The notes beneath the pieces are model-generated. The model saw only the letters and a list, made by a program, of their open reading frames with translations. It was not told where the DNA came from and did not search any database. 64,000 nt of DNA from CAVZZG01 sp963779685 (GTDB lineage Bacteria > Actinomycetota > Thermoleophilia > Gaiellales > F1-60-MAGs149): assembly GCA_963779685.1 (NCBI GenBank), contig CAVZZG010000003.1:1798001-1862000 (forward strand). Reading direction: 5' to 3'. This document shows positions 1-8,879 of the stretch, piece after piece (the stretch's first letter is position 1; every line of letters starts with the position of its first letter). A program made the position numbers and the translations under genes.

Positions 1-1
1 C

Positions 2-115
2 GCCATCGGCATGGCGGCATTCGCCACGGCGAGCCTCGCGTTCCGCTTGGTGACCGTCGCCGATCTCCGGGACGCGCCGGCGACCGCGCGCCGACTGCTC
101 GGTCGATCGGCATGA
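2..115 (+). CDS. C-terminal end of a protein cut by the window edge, probably a membrane protein
   Basis: Only the last 37 codons are in the window; the frame opens before base 1 and stops with TGA at 113-115, overlapping the ATG of the next gene (ATGA). The visible tail has a short hydrophobic stretch (AAFATASLAFRLV) followed by a charged, arginine-rich end, as expected for a membrane protein with a cytoplasmic tail. The coupling to a processive glycosyltransferase suggests a role in glycan assembly or export, for example a flippase-type protein, but this is inferred from position only. Confidence 0.5.
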   Translation, partial: AIGMAAFATASLAFRLVTVADLRDAPATARRLLGRSA

Positions 116-1335
116 GCGCGGTCGGCGCGGCGGCCGGTGGGATCGCGGCGGCGGCAGGCGTGCTGGTCGCCGCGCCGGGTCTCTACCTCGACGTCCTGGC
201 CCTGGCGGCGCTGCGCTATCGACCGCTGACGCCGGCGCCGGACGAGGAGACCGCCGCGGCGCCGCGGCTGGTCGTGCTGATCCCCGCCCACGACGAGGAG
301 GCGCTCGTGCCGGCCTGCGTGCGGTCGCTGCTCGACCAGACCTACCGGCGCGATCGCTACGAGGTGGTGGTCGTCGCCGACAACTGCTCGGACCGGACGG
401 CAGAGGTCGCCGCCCTTGCCGGAGCGCGGGTGCTGCGACGGATCGACACCGAGCGTCGGGGCAAGGGAGCTGCCCTGCGCTGGGCGATCGACCGGCTGCT
501 CGCCGAGACCGGCCCTCCGGACGCGATCGTCGTCGTCGATGCCGACAGCATCGCGGACCGCGGGTTCCTGGCCGCCCTCGCCCGCCCGTTCCGCCACGGA
601 GCGCGCGTCGTGCAGGGCGAGTCGCTGCTCGACGATGACGGATCGCCGCGCAGCGCCCTCCGCGCCGCCGCCTTCCTGCTCGTGAACCGCGCACGACCCG
701 CCGGCCGCAGCGTCCTCGGCCTTCCCTGCCACCTGGCCGGCAACGGCATGCTGCTGGCGCGCGACGTGCTCACCGCCCAGCCGTGGAGCGCCTACACGAG
801 CGCCGAGGATCTCGAGTACGCCCTCGACCTGCGACGCGCCGGCATTCCGGTCGCCTACGGCGGCGGCGCGATCCTCCACTCGCCCGGCCCGCCGAACGCC
901 GAGGCCGCCGAGCGCCAGCGGCTCCGCTGGGAGGGCGGCAAGCTCCACCTCGCCCGCACGCGACTCCCGGCTCTGCTGGCCGGAGCCGTCCGCGAGCGCA
1001 AGCCACTGCTCCTCGATGCCGCCATGGACCTCGCGGTGCCCCCGCTGGCCCTGCTCGCGACCGCGTCGGCCGGCGGGCTCGTCGTCGTGGGCCTGCTCGT
1101 CGCGACGACGGCCGTCCCGTCATGGTCGCTGGCGCCGTGGATCGTCGCCGCGACGGCCGTGCCGGCCTTCGTGCTGGTCGGGCTGCGAGCGGCCGATGCA
1201 CCCCCGTCGGCCTACCGCGCGCTCGCGCACGCGCCCGGCTTCGTGGCCGGGAAGGTGCGGCGCACGCGTAGCCTCCTTCGCTTCCGGGCCGAGACCTGGG
1301 TGCGGACGCAGCGCGCCCACGAGCAGGACGGCTAA
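112..1335 (+). CDS. Membrane-associated family 2 glycosyltransferase (processive type)
   Basis: 407 aa. It should transfer sugar from a nucleotide-sugar to a growing glycan at the cytoplasmic membrane. The GT-A fold is clear: an N-terminal hydrophobic segment, then VVLIPAHDEE and VVVVADNCSD for nucleotide binding, VVVDADS as the DxD metal site, SAEDLEYAL as the ED acceptor motif, and QRLRWEGG, the QxxRW motif of processive GT2 enzymes. The C-terminus (about residues 295-360) has two hydrophobic segments. The start ATG overlaps the upstream stop, so it is the second gene of an operon. It ends 4 nt from the stop of the convergent hydrolase gene. Substrate is unknown. Confidence 0.85.
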   Translation: MSAVGAAAGGIAAAAGVLVAAPGLYLDVLALAALRYRPLTPAPDEETAAAPRLVVLIPAHDEEALVPACVRSLLDQTYRRDRYEVVVVADNCSDRTAEVAALAGARVLRRIDTERRGKGAALRWAIDRLLAETGPPDAIVVVDADSIADRGFLAALARPFRHGARVVQGESLLDDDGSPRSALRAAAFLLVNRARPAGRSVLGLPCHLAGNGMLLARDVLTAQPWSAYTSAEDLEYALDLRRAGIPVAYGGGAILHSPGPPNAEAAERQRLRWEGGKLHLARTRLPALLAGAVRERKPLLLDAAMDLAVPPLALLATASAGGLVVVGLLVATTAVPSWSLAPWIVAATAVPAFVLVGLRAADAPPSAYRALAHAPGFVAGKVRRTRSLLRFRAETWVRTQRAHEQDG

Positions 1336-1339
1336 CCGG

Positions 1340-2731
1340 TCAGGGCGACGCTTCGATGACGGCCATCCCGTAGCCGCCGAACGTCACGGGCACCGACGCG
1401 ATCGCCCCCAGCGACCGGACGGACGGACCGCTGCTCGCGCTCGTCGTACGGTCGATCTGCGTCAGGGTCACGGCGCCGGGGACGATCCCCGACAGGTCGA
1501 CGACCACGCTCGCCGGCTTCCCGGCGCCCCCTACGGCGGTGTTCGAGTCGACCTGGCGGTTGATCACGAGCACGGCGACGCTGCCGTTCGAGCGCCGCAC
1601 GGCCAGCGTCTCCACGCCGGCATTGGTGCTGCTACTGGAGACGATCGTGCTCCCCGCCGGGAAGGCGCGCGCGAGCAGGAGGTCACGCCAGTACGGCAGG
1701 TAGGTCACGCCGGTCGAGTCGTTCATGTAGCCGAACTGTGCGTTCTCCGCGAACTGGTACTGGTTCATCAACGCCCCGCCGCCGAGCACCAGCGCGCGGA
1801 ACGCACTCGCTCCCCAGGCGGCGCCGAGGGCGCCCCAGGGGCGGCCGTGCGGGTCGTCGCCGTAGTCGGCGTTGACGTTCTCCTCCGTCACGTACACCGG
1901 CACCGACGGGAACCGCGAGCGAAGGTCCTGCAGTCCGAAGACGAGCTCGGGAATCCCGCCACAGCAGATGCCCGGGCCGGAGGCGTCGCCGTCGAACAGC
2001 GTCTTGTCGGTCGCGGCGTTGTCCCAGTAGCCGTAGGAGTGGAAGCTGAGCGCGTTCGGCTTCGGGCTGCCGAGCGCCATCAGGTTCCCCAGGTAGTCGT
2101 CGGCGGGTCCGTAGCCGGGCTGGTTCGGGTTGGCCACCGTCGGCCCGATCAGGTCGATCGTCGGGTCGACGGCCCGCATCTTCGGGGCCACGACGTTCCA
2201 CATGGCGACGTACTGCGCGGACGTCAGCGCCACGCCGCTGCTCGGCGCGCAGGGCGTCTCGTTCGAGAGGTCGGGCTCGTTCCAGATCTCCCAGTAGCGG
2301 ATGCGATGCGACGTTCCCGCAGGGTTCGTGATCAGCGTGTTGTTCTCCGTGTGCATGCTGCCGGCGTTGTAGTAGCTGACGAGCCGGGCCATGTAGTCGC
2401 CGAACGTCTGGTAGGACGTGTCGGCGAGGAAGCCCGATTGGCCGGTGAACGGCTTCGAGCATGTCCACATCCAGTTCGGCGCGTAGCGGACGTTGAGGAT
2501 GGGCGTGGAGCCAGCCCCGTCGACGTAGCCGACCAGCGAGTCGAGCTCGGCGAAGCTCCAGGCTCCTCGCGTGAGGCCCTCCGGCAGCTCCGGCCCGGAT
2601 CCCGGATACGCGGCATCGGTGCCGGCGTGGATCCGGATCATCGGCATGTGGAGCGCGTTGAGGCGAGCAGGGCCGTTCGCGATCGACTCCAGGATGCCGT
2701 GGTACACGAGCTGCGTGCTGAGGTTGGCCAC
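1340..2731 (-). CDS. Glycoside hydrolase catalytic part (clan GH-A-like, GH39-like); C-terminal portion of a frameshifted gene
   Basis: 463 codons from a GTG at 2731; the frame stays open upstream to about 2767. The sequence reads as a (beta/alpha)8 hydrolase: RIHAGTDAAYPG near the start, WEIWNEPDL with the likely acid/base Glu, and VYVTEENVNADYG with the likely nucleophile Glu, then a C-terminal beta-sandwich of the type that follows GH-A barrels. It lacks a signal peptide, but the adjoining frame just upstream encodes signal peptide and FN3 domains, so the two belong to one secreted enzyme separated by a one-base shift. The catalytic acids are intact, which argues for a recent mutation or sequencing error. 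Family assignment within GH-A is approximate. Confidence 0.75.
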   Translation of the reverse strand: MANLSTQLVYHGILESIANGPARLNALHMPMIRIHAGTDAAYPGSGPELPEGLTRGAWSFAELDSLVGYVDGAGSTPILNVRYAPNWMWTCSKPFTGQSGFLADTSYQTFGDYMARLVSYYNAGSMHTENNTLITNPAGTSHRIRYWEIWNEPDLSNETPCAPSSGVALTSAQYVAMWNVVAPKMRAVDPTIDLIGPTVANPNQPGYGPADDYLGNLMALGSPKPNALSFHSYGYWDNAATDKTLFDGDASGPGICCGGIPELVFGLQDLRSRFPSVPVYVTEENVNADYGDDPHGRPWGALGAAWGASAFRALVLGGGALMNQYQFAENAQFGYMNDSTGVTYLPYWRDLLLARAFPAGSTIVSSSSTNAGVETLAVRRSNGSVAVLVINRQVDSNTAVGGAGKPASVVVDLSGIVPGAVTLTQIDRTTSASSGPSVRSLGAIASVPVTFGGYGMAVIEASP

Positions 2732-2756
2732 GCTCGTGCCCTGGCTCGACGCCGGC

Positions 2757-3722
2757 GTCGACGGTCACGGTCACGGAGGAGCCGCCGCCGCAGGATGCCG
2801 TGGAGGCCGTCGTCGCCGCCTCCGCCGAGGTATTGCCGGCTGCGTCGTGCGCGGTGATGGTGAAGTCGTAGCTCGTCGCGCAGGTCAGTCCGGTGATGGT
2901 CACCTGGGTGGCGCCACCGCCGACCGCCACCGGCGGCGAGGTGCCGCGAATGACGCTGTAGCCGGTCACGGCGGTGTCATCGGTCGAGGCCGACCAGGCG
3001 AGCGTGATCGAGGTCGTGGTCGCGCTGGCCCCGTGGAAGCTGCCAGGCGGCGTCGGCGCCTGCGTGTCGACGCACGACGGGGTGTCGACCGTGATGGCGG
3101 TGGAGCGTGGCCCAAGGTTGCCGGCGGCGTCGCGAGCGGCGACCGCGTAGAGGTACGAGTGGCCGCAGGCGACCGTCTGGTCGGTCGCGCCCGGCGCGGT
3201 CGGCGAGGCGATCAGCGTTCCGTTGCGGTACACGCGGTAGCCCGTGACGCCCACGTTGTCGGTTGCCGCGAGCCACGTCAGGACCACCCGGGTCCGCGTG
3301 ACCAGGCCTGCCGTCACCCCGTGAACGACGGACGGCGGGACCAGATCGGGGACCGCCAGCCTGAACCGGAGGGTCTGGCTCCCCAGGCGTGCACCCTTGC
3401 GACCGACCGCCACCACCGACAGCTCGTGGATGCCGTTCCTGAACCGGGCCAGCGAGATGGTGAAGGTGTACGGCCGCGTCGTCCGGCTCGCGACGATGAT
3501 GCCGTCCACCTTCACGCCGACCCGCCCCACGGCGACGCGACTCACCACACGCGCGCGCACCGTCAGCCGCGGCACGCGGATCGTCGCCCCCGGCGCCGGC
3601 GCGTCGATGGCGATCCTGGCTCGCGGCGCAGCCGCCAACGCGTCCCTCGCCGCACCAGCGATCGCGGCCATGAACGTCGTGGCGAGCATGAGCCCCAGCA
3701 CTCCCCTAGGCACTCGCTCCAC
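2757..3722 (-). CDS. Signal peptide and fibronectin type III domains; N-terminal portion of the same frameshifted hydrolase
   Basis: About 322 codons in the frame that should join the hydrolase at 1340-2755. GTG at 3722 is chosen because GAGGAG lies 9-10 nt upstream and a signal peptide (VPRGVLGLMLATTFMAAIAG) follows directly. Next comes an Ig-like domain (APGATIRVPRL, VKVDGIIV) and two FN3 domains (PPSVVHGVTAG with YRVYRNG, and PPGSFHGASAT with YSVIRGT, each ending DAAGN). After GGGSSVTVTV the frame runs on into meaningless sequence as far as 1683, while the neighbouring frame picks up the catalytic domain. A possible -10 (TAGACT, complement of 3773-3778) lies about 50 nt upstream. Confidence 0.7.
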
Positions 3723-3918
3723 AGACTGTTCTCTCCTCGAACGGCCCCCTGAGTGGGACCGCGCTGGTGCGCAGTCTATGGGGCCAGAACGCAAACCGCC
3801 CCACCCGGACGGCGGGTCCGAGGGCGAGAATGATCAAGTCTGCAGATTCCCTTGAAAGCTGTCGTTCACCCACACCGACGACCAGGGCGGGAGGCTCCAG
3901 GCCGCGCTTCCGGCATGC

Positions 3919-5892
3919 TTGCGGCGTGAAGGTCCGGCACTGTCCCTGACGGCGGCGCTTCTGGCCGCGGCGCTGCTCGCGATCGCCGCCGGCGGTGCGA
4001 TGACGGTGGCTGCCCGGTCGTTCCGGGCCGGGCTGTGGGTGCAGGCGGGTGGCGCGGCGGCGCTGTCGGTGCTGGGTTTCGTGGTGCTGGCAACCGGCTC
4101 GACGCTTGGCTCGGGCTTCACGAACGCCTTCGACCCCAGCGTCGGGGTCGACGGCCTGACGGCGCTGCTGCTCGCGACGATCGGACTGGTCGGGGCGCCG
4201 GCGCTGATCTTCTCGGTCAGGTACCTCGACCCGGCAGGTAGCGGGCGAACCGTGGCCGCGCTGACCGCTGCGTTCGTGCTCGTGCTGGCGTGGGTGGTGT
4301 GCGCCCGCGACCCGCTCACGTTCCTCGTGGGCTGGGAGCTGATGACGCTGCTACCGGCCGCCGTGATCCTGGTCGCGCGGCGCGCCGACGAACCGGCCCG
4401 GAGCACCGTCTTCACGTACCTCGCGGTCACGCATCTGGGCGGTGTCGGAACGTGGGTCGCGATCCTGCTGCTCGCACAGGCCGGCGCCATCGGGAACCCG
4501 TCGGCCATTGCATCCGGCTCGCACCTGCAGACGGCGATCGCGATCGCAGCGCTGATCGGGATGGGCACGAAGGCCGGTGTGATGCCGTTGCACGTCTGGC
4601 TGCCGCGGGCCCATCCGATGGCGCCGGCGCCGGTGTCGGCGCTGATGAGCGGCGTGATGATCAAGGTCGCCATCTACGCGCTCGTGCGGGTGCTGATCGA
4701 GTGGGACGGGATCCTGCCGGTCTGGCTCGGCGTCGTCGTGCTCGCGGCCGGCGCGCTGTCGGCGGTCGGCGGAGTCACCTACGCGCTGTTCCAGCACGAC
4801 CTCAAGCGGCTGCTGGCCCTCCACTCGATCGAGAACATCGGCATCATCGTGCTCGGCATCGGCGCGTGCCTGGTGCTGCGGGCGCGCGGCGACGGAACGT
4901 GGGCCGCGTTCGCCCTCGCCGCCGCGCTGCTGCATACGGTCAACCACGCCGTGTTCAAGGGATTGCTGTTCCTCGGTGCCGGCGCCTTCGAGAAGGCGGT
5001 CGGCGGGCTCGAGATCGACCGCCTCGGCGGGCTCCTGCGCCGGATGCCGGTGGCCGGCGGCGCATTCCTCGTGGGGGCGATGGCGATCGCCGGCCTGCCG
5101 CCGCTGAACGGGTTCGCCTCGGAGTGGCTGACGCTGCAGGCGCTGCTGCACGTTCCGTTCGCCGGTGGCGTCGCGGATGGCATCGCCGGGGCGATTGCGC
5201 TGGCGGCACTGGGAGCGACCGCGGCGCTGGCGGTGTTCTGCTTCGTCAAGGTGGTCGGCCTCGTGCTGCTCGGCCCGCCCCGGCGTGAGCCGGTGGCGCA
5301 GGCCGTCGACTCCCCGCTGGCGATGCGCGCCGGGTTGGTGGCGCTGGCGGGGGCGTGCGTCGTGCTCGGCGTCGCTCCGGGTCTGCTGTTCGGGAGCCTG
5401 GTCGGGCTGGCGCCGTGGTCGGCCCCGGAACCGACCCGGCTCGGGCTCGATCTCCCGGCGACCGGCAACCTGCCGACGCCGACGCTCGCGCTCGTGCTGG
5501 TCGCCGGGGCGATGGCGCTGATCGCCCTCCGGGGCCGCCGGGTCGCCGCCCCGGCACCGACCTGGGTGTGCGGTCAGCTCGTCGAACCGCGCCTGAACTG
5601 GACCAGCGCCGGCTTCACGAAGCCGCTGCGCCTCGTGCTCGAGGTGGTGCTGCGGCCCCAGCGTGAGATCACGGTCACCACCGGAGGCGGCGTCGTCCAG
5701 GAGGTCGCCTACCAGGGTCACGTGCCGCACCTGATCGACGACCGCCTCTACCGGCCCGTCGTGCGGGTCGCCCTGGTCGCCGCCGCCCGGGCGCGCCGGC
5801 TGCAGAGCGGCAGTCTCGGCCTCTACATCGCGTACCTGATCGGTCTCGTGCTCGTGCTGCTGGCGATCGCCCGCATCGGAGGCGCGGGGTGA
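3919..5892 (+). CDS. hyfB: HyfB/HycC-like proton-translocating membrane subunit of a hydrogenase-4-type complex
   Basis: 657 aa, about 16 membrane segments, first gene of a six-gene operon. Antiporter-like (NuoL/M/N-family) subunit expected to move protons or sodium. Key family positions are present: the Glu in GWELMTLLPAA, the Lys in GTKAGVMPLHVWLPRAHP, APVSALMSG, the Lys in GVMIKVAIYALVR, HDLKRLLALHS, and HAVFKGLLFLGAG. The C-terminal region (WVCGQLVEPRLNW, residues about 550-610) is the extension typical of HyfB/HycC rather than of NuoL. TTG at 3919 is the only workable start near the first membrane segment; the Shine-Dalgarno is weak, so the start could move slightly. It overlaps the next gene by 4 nt. 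Confidence 0.85.
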   Translation: MRREGPALSLTAALLAAALLAIAAGGAMTVAARSFRAGLWVQAGGAAALSVLGFVVLATGSTLGSGFTNAFDPSVGVDGLTALLLATIGLVGAPALIFSVRYLDPAGSGRTVAALTAAFVLVLAWVVCARDPLTFLVGWELMTLLPAAVILVARRADEPARSTVFTYLAVTHLGGVGTWVAILLLAQAGAIGNPSAIASGSHLQTAIAIAALIGMGTKAGVMPLHVWLPRAHPMAPAPVSALMSGVMIKVAIYALVRVLIEWDGILPVWLGVVVLAAGALSAVGGVTYALFQHDLKRLLALHSIENIGIIVLGIGACLVLRARGDGTWAAFALAAALLHTVNHAVFKGLLFLGAGAFEKAVGGLEIDRLGGLLRRMPVAGGAFLVGAMAIAGLPPLNGFASEWLTLQALLHVPFAGGVADGIAGAIALAALGATAALAVFCFVKVVGLVLLGPPRREPVAQAVDSPLAMRAGLVALAGACVVLGVAPGLLFGSLVGLAPWSAPEPTRLGLDLPATGNLPTPTLALVLVAGAMALIALRGRRVAAPAPTWVCGQLVEPRLNWTSAGFTKPLRLVLEVVLRPQREITVTTGGGVVQEVAYQGHVPHLIDDRLYRPVVRVALVAAARARRLQSGSLGLYIAYLIGLVLVLLAIARIGGAG

Positions 5893-6815
5893 GTGCCGCG
5901 GGCACGGCGGCGGTGACCGTCCAGCTGGTCGGCGGCCTGGCGCTGGCGCCGCTGCTGCCCGGCCTCGTCCAGCACTGGAAGGCGCGGCTGCAGGGCCGCC
6001 GCGGGCCGACGCCGCTGCAGCCCTACCGCGAGCTTCGCAGGCTCTGGGCGAAGAGCGCCATCGACGTCGAGGGGGCGAGCGTCGTCTACCGGGCCGCGCC
6101 GGCGGTCGCGGCGGCCGGCCTCGGCGCGGCTGTGATGCTGGTGCCGGTGGCCGCGGTCGCGCCGGCGATCGGGGTGGGTCACGACGCGCTGGCGCTCGCC
6201 GGGCTGCTCGCGCTGGCCCGCTTCGCGGTGGCCGGCGCGTCCTTCGACGTCGCCAACGGGTTCTCGCTGATGGGCGCGAGCCGTGACCTCACGCTGTCAG
6301 TGTTCGTGGAGGCGACACTCGTCCTGGCACTGGCGGTTGCGGCGCTCGGCGCCGGCACGACCGACCTGGCGGCGATGATCGGCGAGACCGCGGGCACCGG
6401 CGCGTGGACGAATCCGGCGCTCGCGCTGGCGGCCATCGCGTTCGCGATCGTGGTCGTGGCCGAGGTCGGGCGCCAGCCGGTCGACAACCCCGATACCCAC
6501 CTCGAGCTGACGATGATCCACGAGGGGCCGCTGCTCGAGTACGGCGGGCGCGACCTGGCCTACCTGCAGTGGGGTGCCGCGGTGCGTCACTGGCTCATGC
6601 TGGTCCTCGCCGCCCAGGTGTTCCTGCCCCACGTCGGCAACCCGTGGCTCCAGCTGGCGCTGCTGCCCGTCACGCTGGGCGTGCTGTGCGCCGGCCTCGC
6701 GCTGACCGAGACGCTGTACGCGAAGATGCGGGTGCTGCTGGTGCCGCGCCTGCTGGCGATAGCTGCCGTGATCGCGCTGCTGGGCGTGGCGGCGCGACTG
6801 GCGGGCATGTCGTGA
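5889..6815 (+). CDS. hyfC: HyfC/HycD-like (NuoH-family) membrane subunit
   Basis: 308 aa, about 8 membrane segments. This family anchors the soluble arm to the membrane arm and contributes the quinone/proton coupling channel in complex I relatives. Family marks are visible: GRRGPTPLQPYRELRRLWAK near residue 40, a charged loop, and EVGRQPVDNPDTHLELTM around residue 197, the NuoH-type acidic loop. GTG start overlaps the HyfB stop (GTGA). The stop overlaps the GTG of the following gene. Its presence with HyfG and HyfI homologues identifies the cluster as a group 4 hydrogenase-type complex, not a plain Mrp antiporter. Confidence 0.85.
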   Translation: MSAAGTAAVTVQLVGGLALAPLLPGLVQHWKARLQGRRGPTPLQPYRELRRLWAKSAIDVEGASVVYRAAPAVAAAGLGAAVMLVPVAAVAPAIGVGHDALALAGLLALARFAVAGASFDVANGFSLMGASRDLTLSVFVEATLVLALAVAALGAGTTDLAAMIGETAGTGAWTNPALALAAIAFAIVVVAEVGRQPVDNPDTHLELTMIHEGPLLEYGGRDLAYLQWGAAVRHWLMLVLAAQVFLPHVGNPWLQLALLPVTLGVLCAGLALTETLYAKMRVLLVPRLLAIAAVIALLGVAARLAGMS

Positions 6816-7423
6816 GCGGCGTCCTGGCCTGGGCGCTCGTGGGCCTGGCACTGCTGGTGCTGGTGGTACGACGCCGGTCGTGGGCCGTGGGGCTGGTGAC
6901 AGCGCAGGCGCTCGTGCTCGCCGGCATCGCGGTCGAGCGCGCCACCGGCGACGGCGACGCGACGGCCGCGATCCTGCTGGCGGTGCGGGCCGTCGGGTTG
7001 GCCGTGCTGTTCCTCCTGGTCGTTGCGCGAACCAGGGAGCAGCGCAGGGTGCGGCCGCGGGCGAGTCCGCTGGTGCGGGCAGGCGTCGGCGTGGCGTTCG
7101 CGCTCGCGCTGACCGCGCTCGTCCCGCACATCGGCCTGCGATCGCGCGGCGCCGAGCAGGCCGTGCTGGCGCTGGTCGCGTTCGGGATCGTCATCGCCGC
7201 CATGCGGCGGGCGACGCTGTTCCAGATCCTCGGCGTGGTGGTGCTCGAGAACGCGCTCGCCCTGGCCGCGCTGGAGCTACCGGGGTCGTCCTCCCCCGCC
7301 ATCGAGCTGGGTGTGACGCTCGACCTGGCCGCCATCGCGCTCGTCGCGACGGTATTCCACGAACGGATATTCGCGGAGTTCGGCGCCGGCGACTCCGCCG
7401 TGCTGAGGAGTCTGCGTGACTAG
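6812..7423 (+). CDS. hyfE: HyfE-like small membrane subunit
   Basis: 203 aa, six predicted membrane segments, no soluble domain. It matches HyfE (a NuoK-like component) by size, topology and position between the HyfC and HyfF homologues; FQILGVVVLENALALAALELP near residue 135 is the NuoK-like segment with its membrane Glu. GTG at 6812 is chosen because it overlaps the HyfC stop (GTGA); a longer upstream frame in the same phase is a shadow of hyfC. The stop TAG at 7421-7423 lies inside the first codons of hyfF. HyfE proteins contribute to the proton path; sequence conservation in this family is low, so the call leans partly on context. Confidence 0.75.
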   Translation: MSGVLAWALVGLALLVLVVRRRSWAVGLVTAQALVLAGIAVERATGDGDATAAILLAVRAVGLAVLFLLVVARTREQRRVRPRASPLVRAGVGVAFALALTALVPHIGLRSRGAEQAVLALVAFGIVIAAMRRATLFQILGVVVLENALALAALELPGSSSPAIELGVTLDLAAIALVATVFHERIFAEFGAGDSAVLRSLRD

Positions 7424-8879
7424 GATCGGCCTTGCCGAGGTGTTGCTGGCGGCGGCCGCGGTCTGCACGCTGGGGCTGCTCGTCGCGCCGCGTGCGGCGG
7501 TGCAGCGGGTCGCGCTGGTTGCGGCGGGCCTGGTCGCTGGACTCGCCGTGACGCTGTCGGCCTGGGCGCTCACGGACTCCGCTCACGCGGCGGTCGGCGA
7601 CTGGGTGGTGGTCGACCCCGCAGCCGGCCTCCTGGTCGGCGTGATCGGCCTGGTGGGCGTCGCCAGCGTCGCCGTGTCACCGGCGTACCTCGCCACGTCG
7701 ACCGCATCGCTGGCGTCCGAGGCGCGGCGCGAGCGGCTCTACTTCGCCGCGCTGTTCGCGTTCTGGACGGTGCTGCTGGCGGTGCCGCTGGCCGGCAACC
7801 TGGGCGCGGCCTGGCTGCTGGTGGAGGCCACGACGGCTGCGTCGGCGGTGCTCGTCGGCTGGAGCGGGCGCGCCCGCGCGCTCGAGGCCGGGTGGAAGTA
7901 CCTGATCCTGACGTCGCTCGGGCTGGGCGTGGCGCTGCTCGGCATCGTGATGCTGGCGGCCGGCGTGCACGGCAGCGGCGGGCTCGGCTCGCTCACCTGG
8001 CACGCCCTGCGCGGCTACGACGCCGGGGCCGGGACGGCGCTGGTGGCCTACGTCCTGCTGATGGCGGGACTGGCCGCGAAGATCGGCTGGGCGCCGGTGC
8101 ACAACTGGCTGCCCGACGCCCACGCGGAGGCGCCACCACCGGTCTCCGCCCTGCTCTCCGGCGCACTGCTGCCGGCCGTGCTGCTCGTCGCCTGGCGATC
8201 GGAGCAGGCGCTCGGGCCGGTCATCGGCGGCCACCGCGCCCGGGACGTGCTGGTCGGGTTCGGGCTTGTGTCGCTGGCGATCGCCGTGCCGTTCCTGTGG
8301 CGGCCGCTGGCCTGGAAGCGGCTGCTGGCGTACTCGAGCCTCGAGCACATGGGCGTGATCGCACTCGGGATCGGGTTCGCGTCACCGCTCGCCATCGCCG
8401 GGGTCACGATCCACATCGCGGGGCACGCGATCGCCAAGGCCCTCGGCTTCTACGCGGCGACGCCGCTCCTGGTGCACGAGCCGCGGGCGGGCGGCCACCC
8501 TTCCACCGGGATCGGGCGCACCAGCCCACGACTCGGCACGACCATGGGGATCGCGCTCGGAACGCTCGCCGGGCTGCCGCCGTCGCCGCTGTTCGTGAGC
8601 GAGGTGCTGATCGTGGCCGGCGGCTTCGCGGCGGGCCGGTGGTGGGCGGCGGCCGCCGCGGCGCTGTTCCTGGCGCTCGGCTTCCTCGGCCTGATCCACG
8701 CCCTCATCGAGACCACGGCTGGACAACCCCGCGGGCACCGCCCGATGACGCTGCCCGGGCTCGGCGGCGCCACCGCTCTGGCGGGCATTGCGCTCGCCCT
8801 GCTGCTGGTACTGACCGTGGTCGCGCTCTGGCTGCCCGGCGCCGATCTCGTCGATGCGCTCCTGCGGGGCTCGTCGTGA
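7416..8879 (+). CDS. hyfF: HyfF-like antiporter-type membrane subunit
   Basis: 487 aa, about 14 membrane segments; second antiporter-like subunit of the complex. LLVEATTAASAVL carries the conserved membrane Glu, KIGWAPVHNWLPDAHAEAPP and PVSALLSGAL are the classic HyfF/NuoM-like signature, and WKRLLAYSSLEHMGVIALG is the later conserved helix. GTG at 7416 overlaps the hyfE stop by 8 nt. The stop overlaps the GTG of the hyfG-like gene. With HyfB this gives two putative ion-pumping subunits; no HyfD homologue is seen, so the membrane arm is shorter than in E. coli Hyf. Confidence 0.85.
   Translation: MTRIGLAEVLLAAAAVCTLGLLVAPRAAVQRVALVAAGLVAGLAVTLSAWALTDSAHAAVGDWVVVDPAAGLLVGVIGLVGVASVAVSPAYLATSTASLASEARRERLYFAALFAFWTVLLAVPLAGNLGAAWLLVEATTAASAVLVGWSGRARALEAGWKYLILTSLGLGVALLGIVMLAAGVHGSGGLGSLTWHALRGYDAGAGTALVAYVLLMAGLAAKIGWAPVHNWLPDAHAEAPPPVSALLSGALLPAVLLVAWRSEQALGPVIGGHRARDVLVGFGLVSLAIAVPFLWRPLAWKRLLAYSSLEHMGVIALGIGFASPLAIAGVTIHIAGHAIAKALGFYAATPLLVHEPRAGGHPSTGIGRTSPRLGTTMGIALGTLAGLPPSPLFVSEVLIVAGGFAAGRWWAAAAAALFLALGFLGLIHALIETTAGQPRGHRPMTLPGLGGATALAGIALALLLVLTVVALWLPGADLVDALLRGSS

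Noticed and set aside
2731..2775. Programmed ribosomal frameshift joining FN3 and hydrolase domains
   Set aside because: No slippery heptamer or downstream stimulatory structure is evident; a mutation or sequencing error is simpler.
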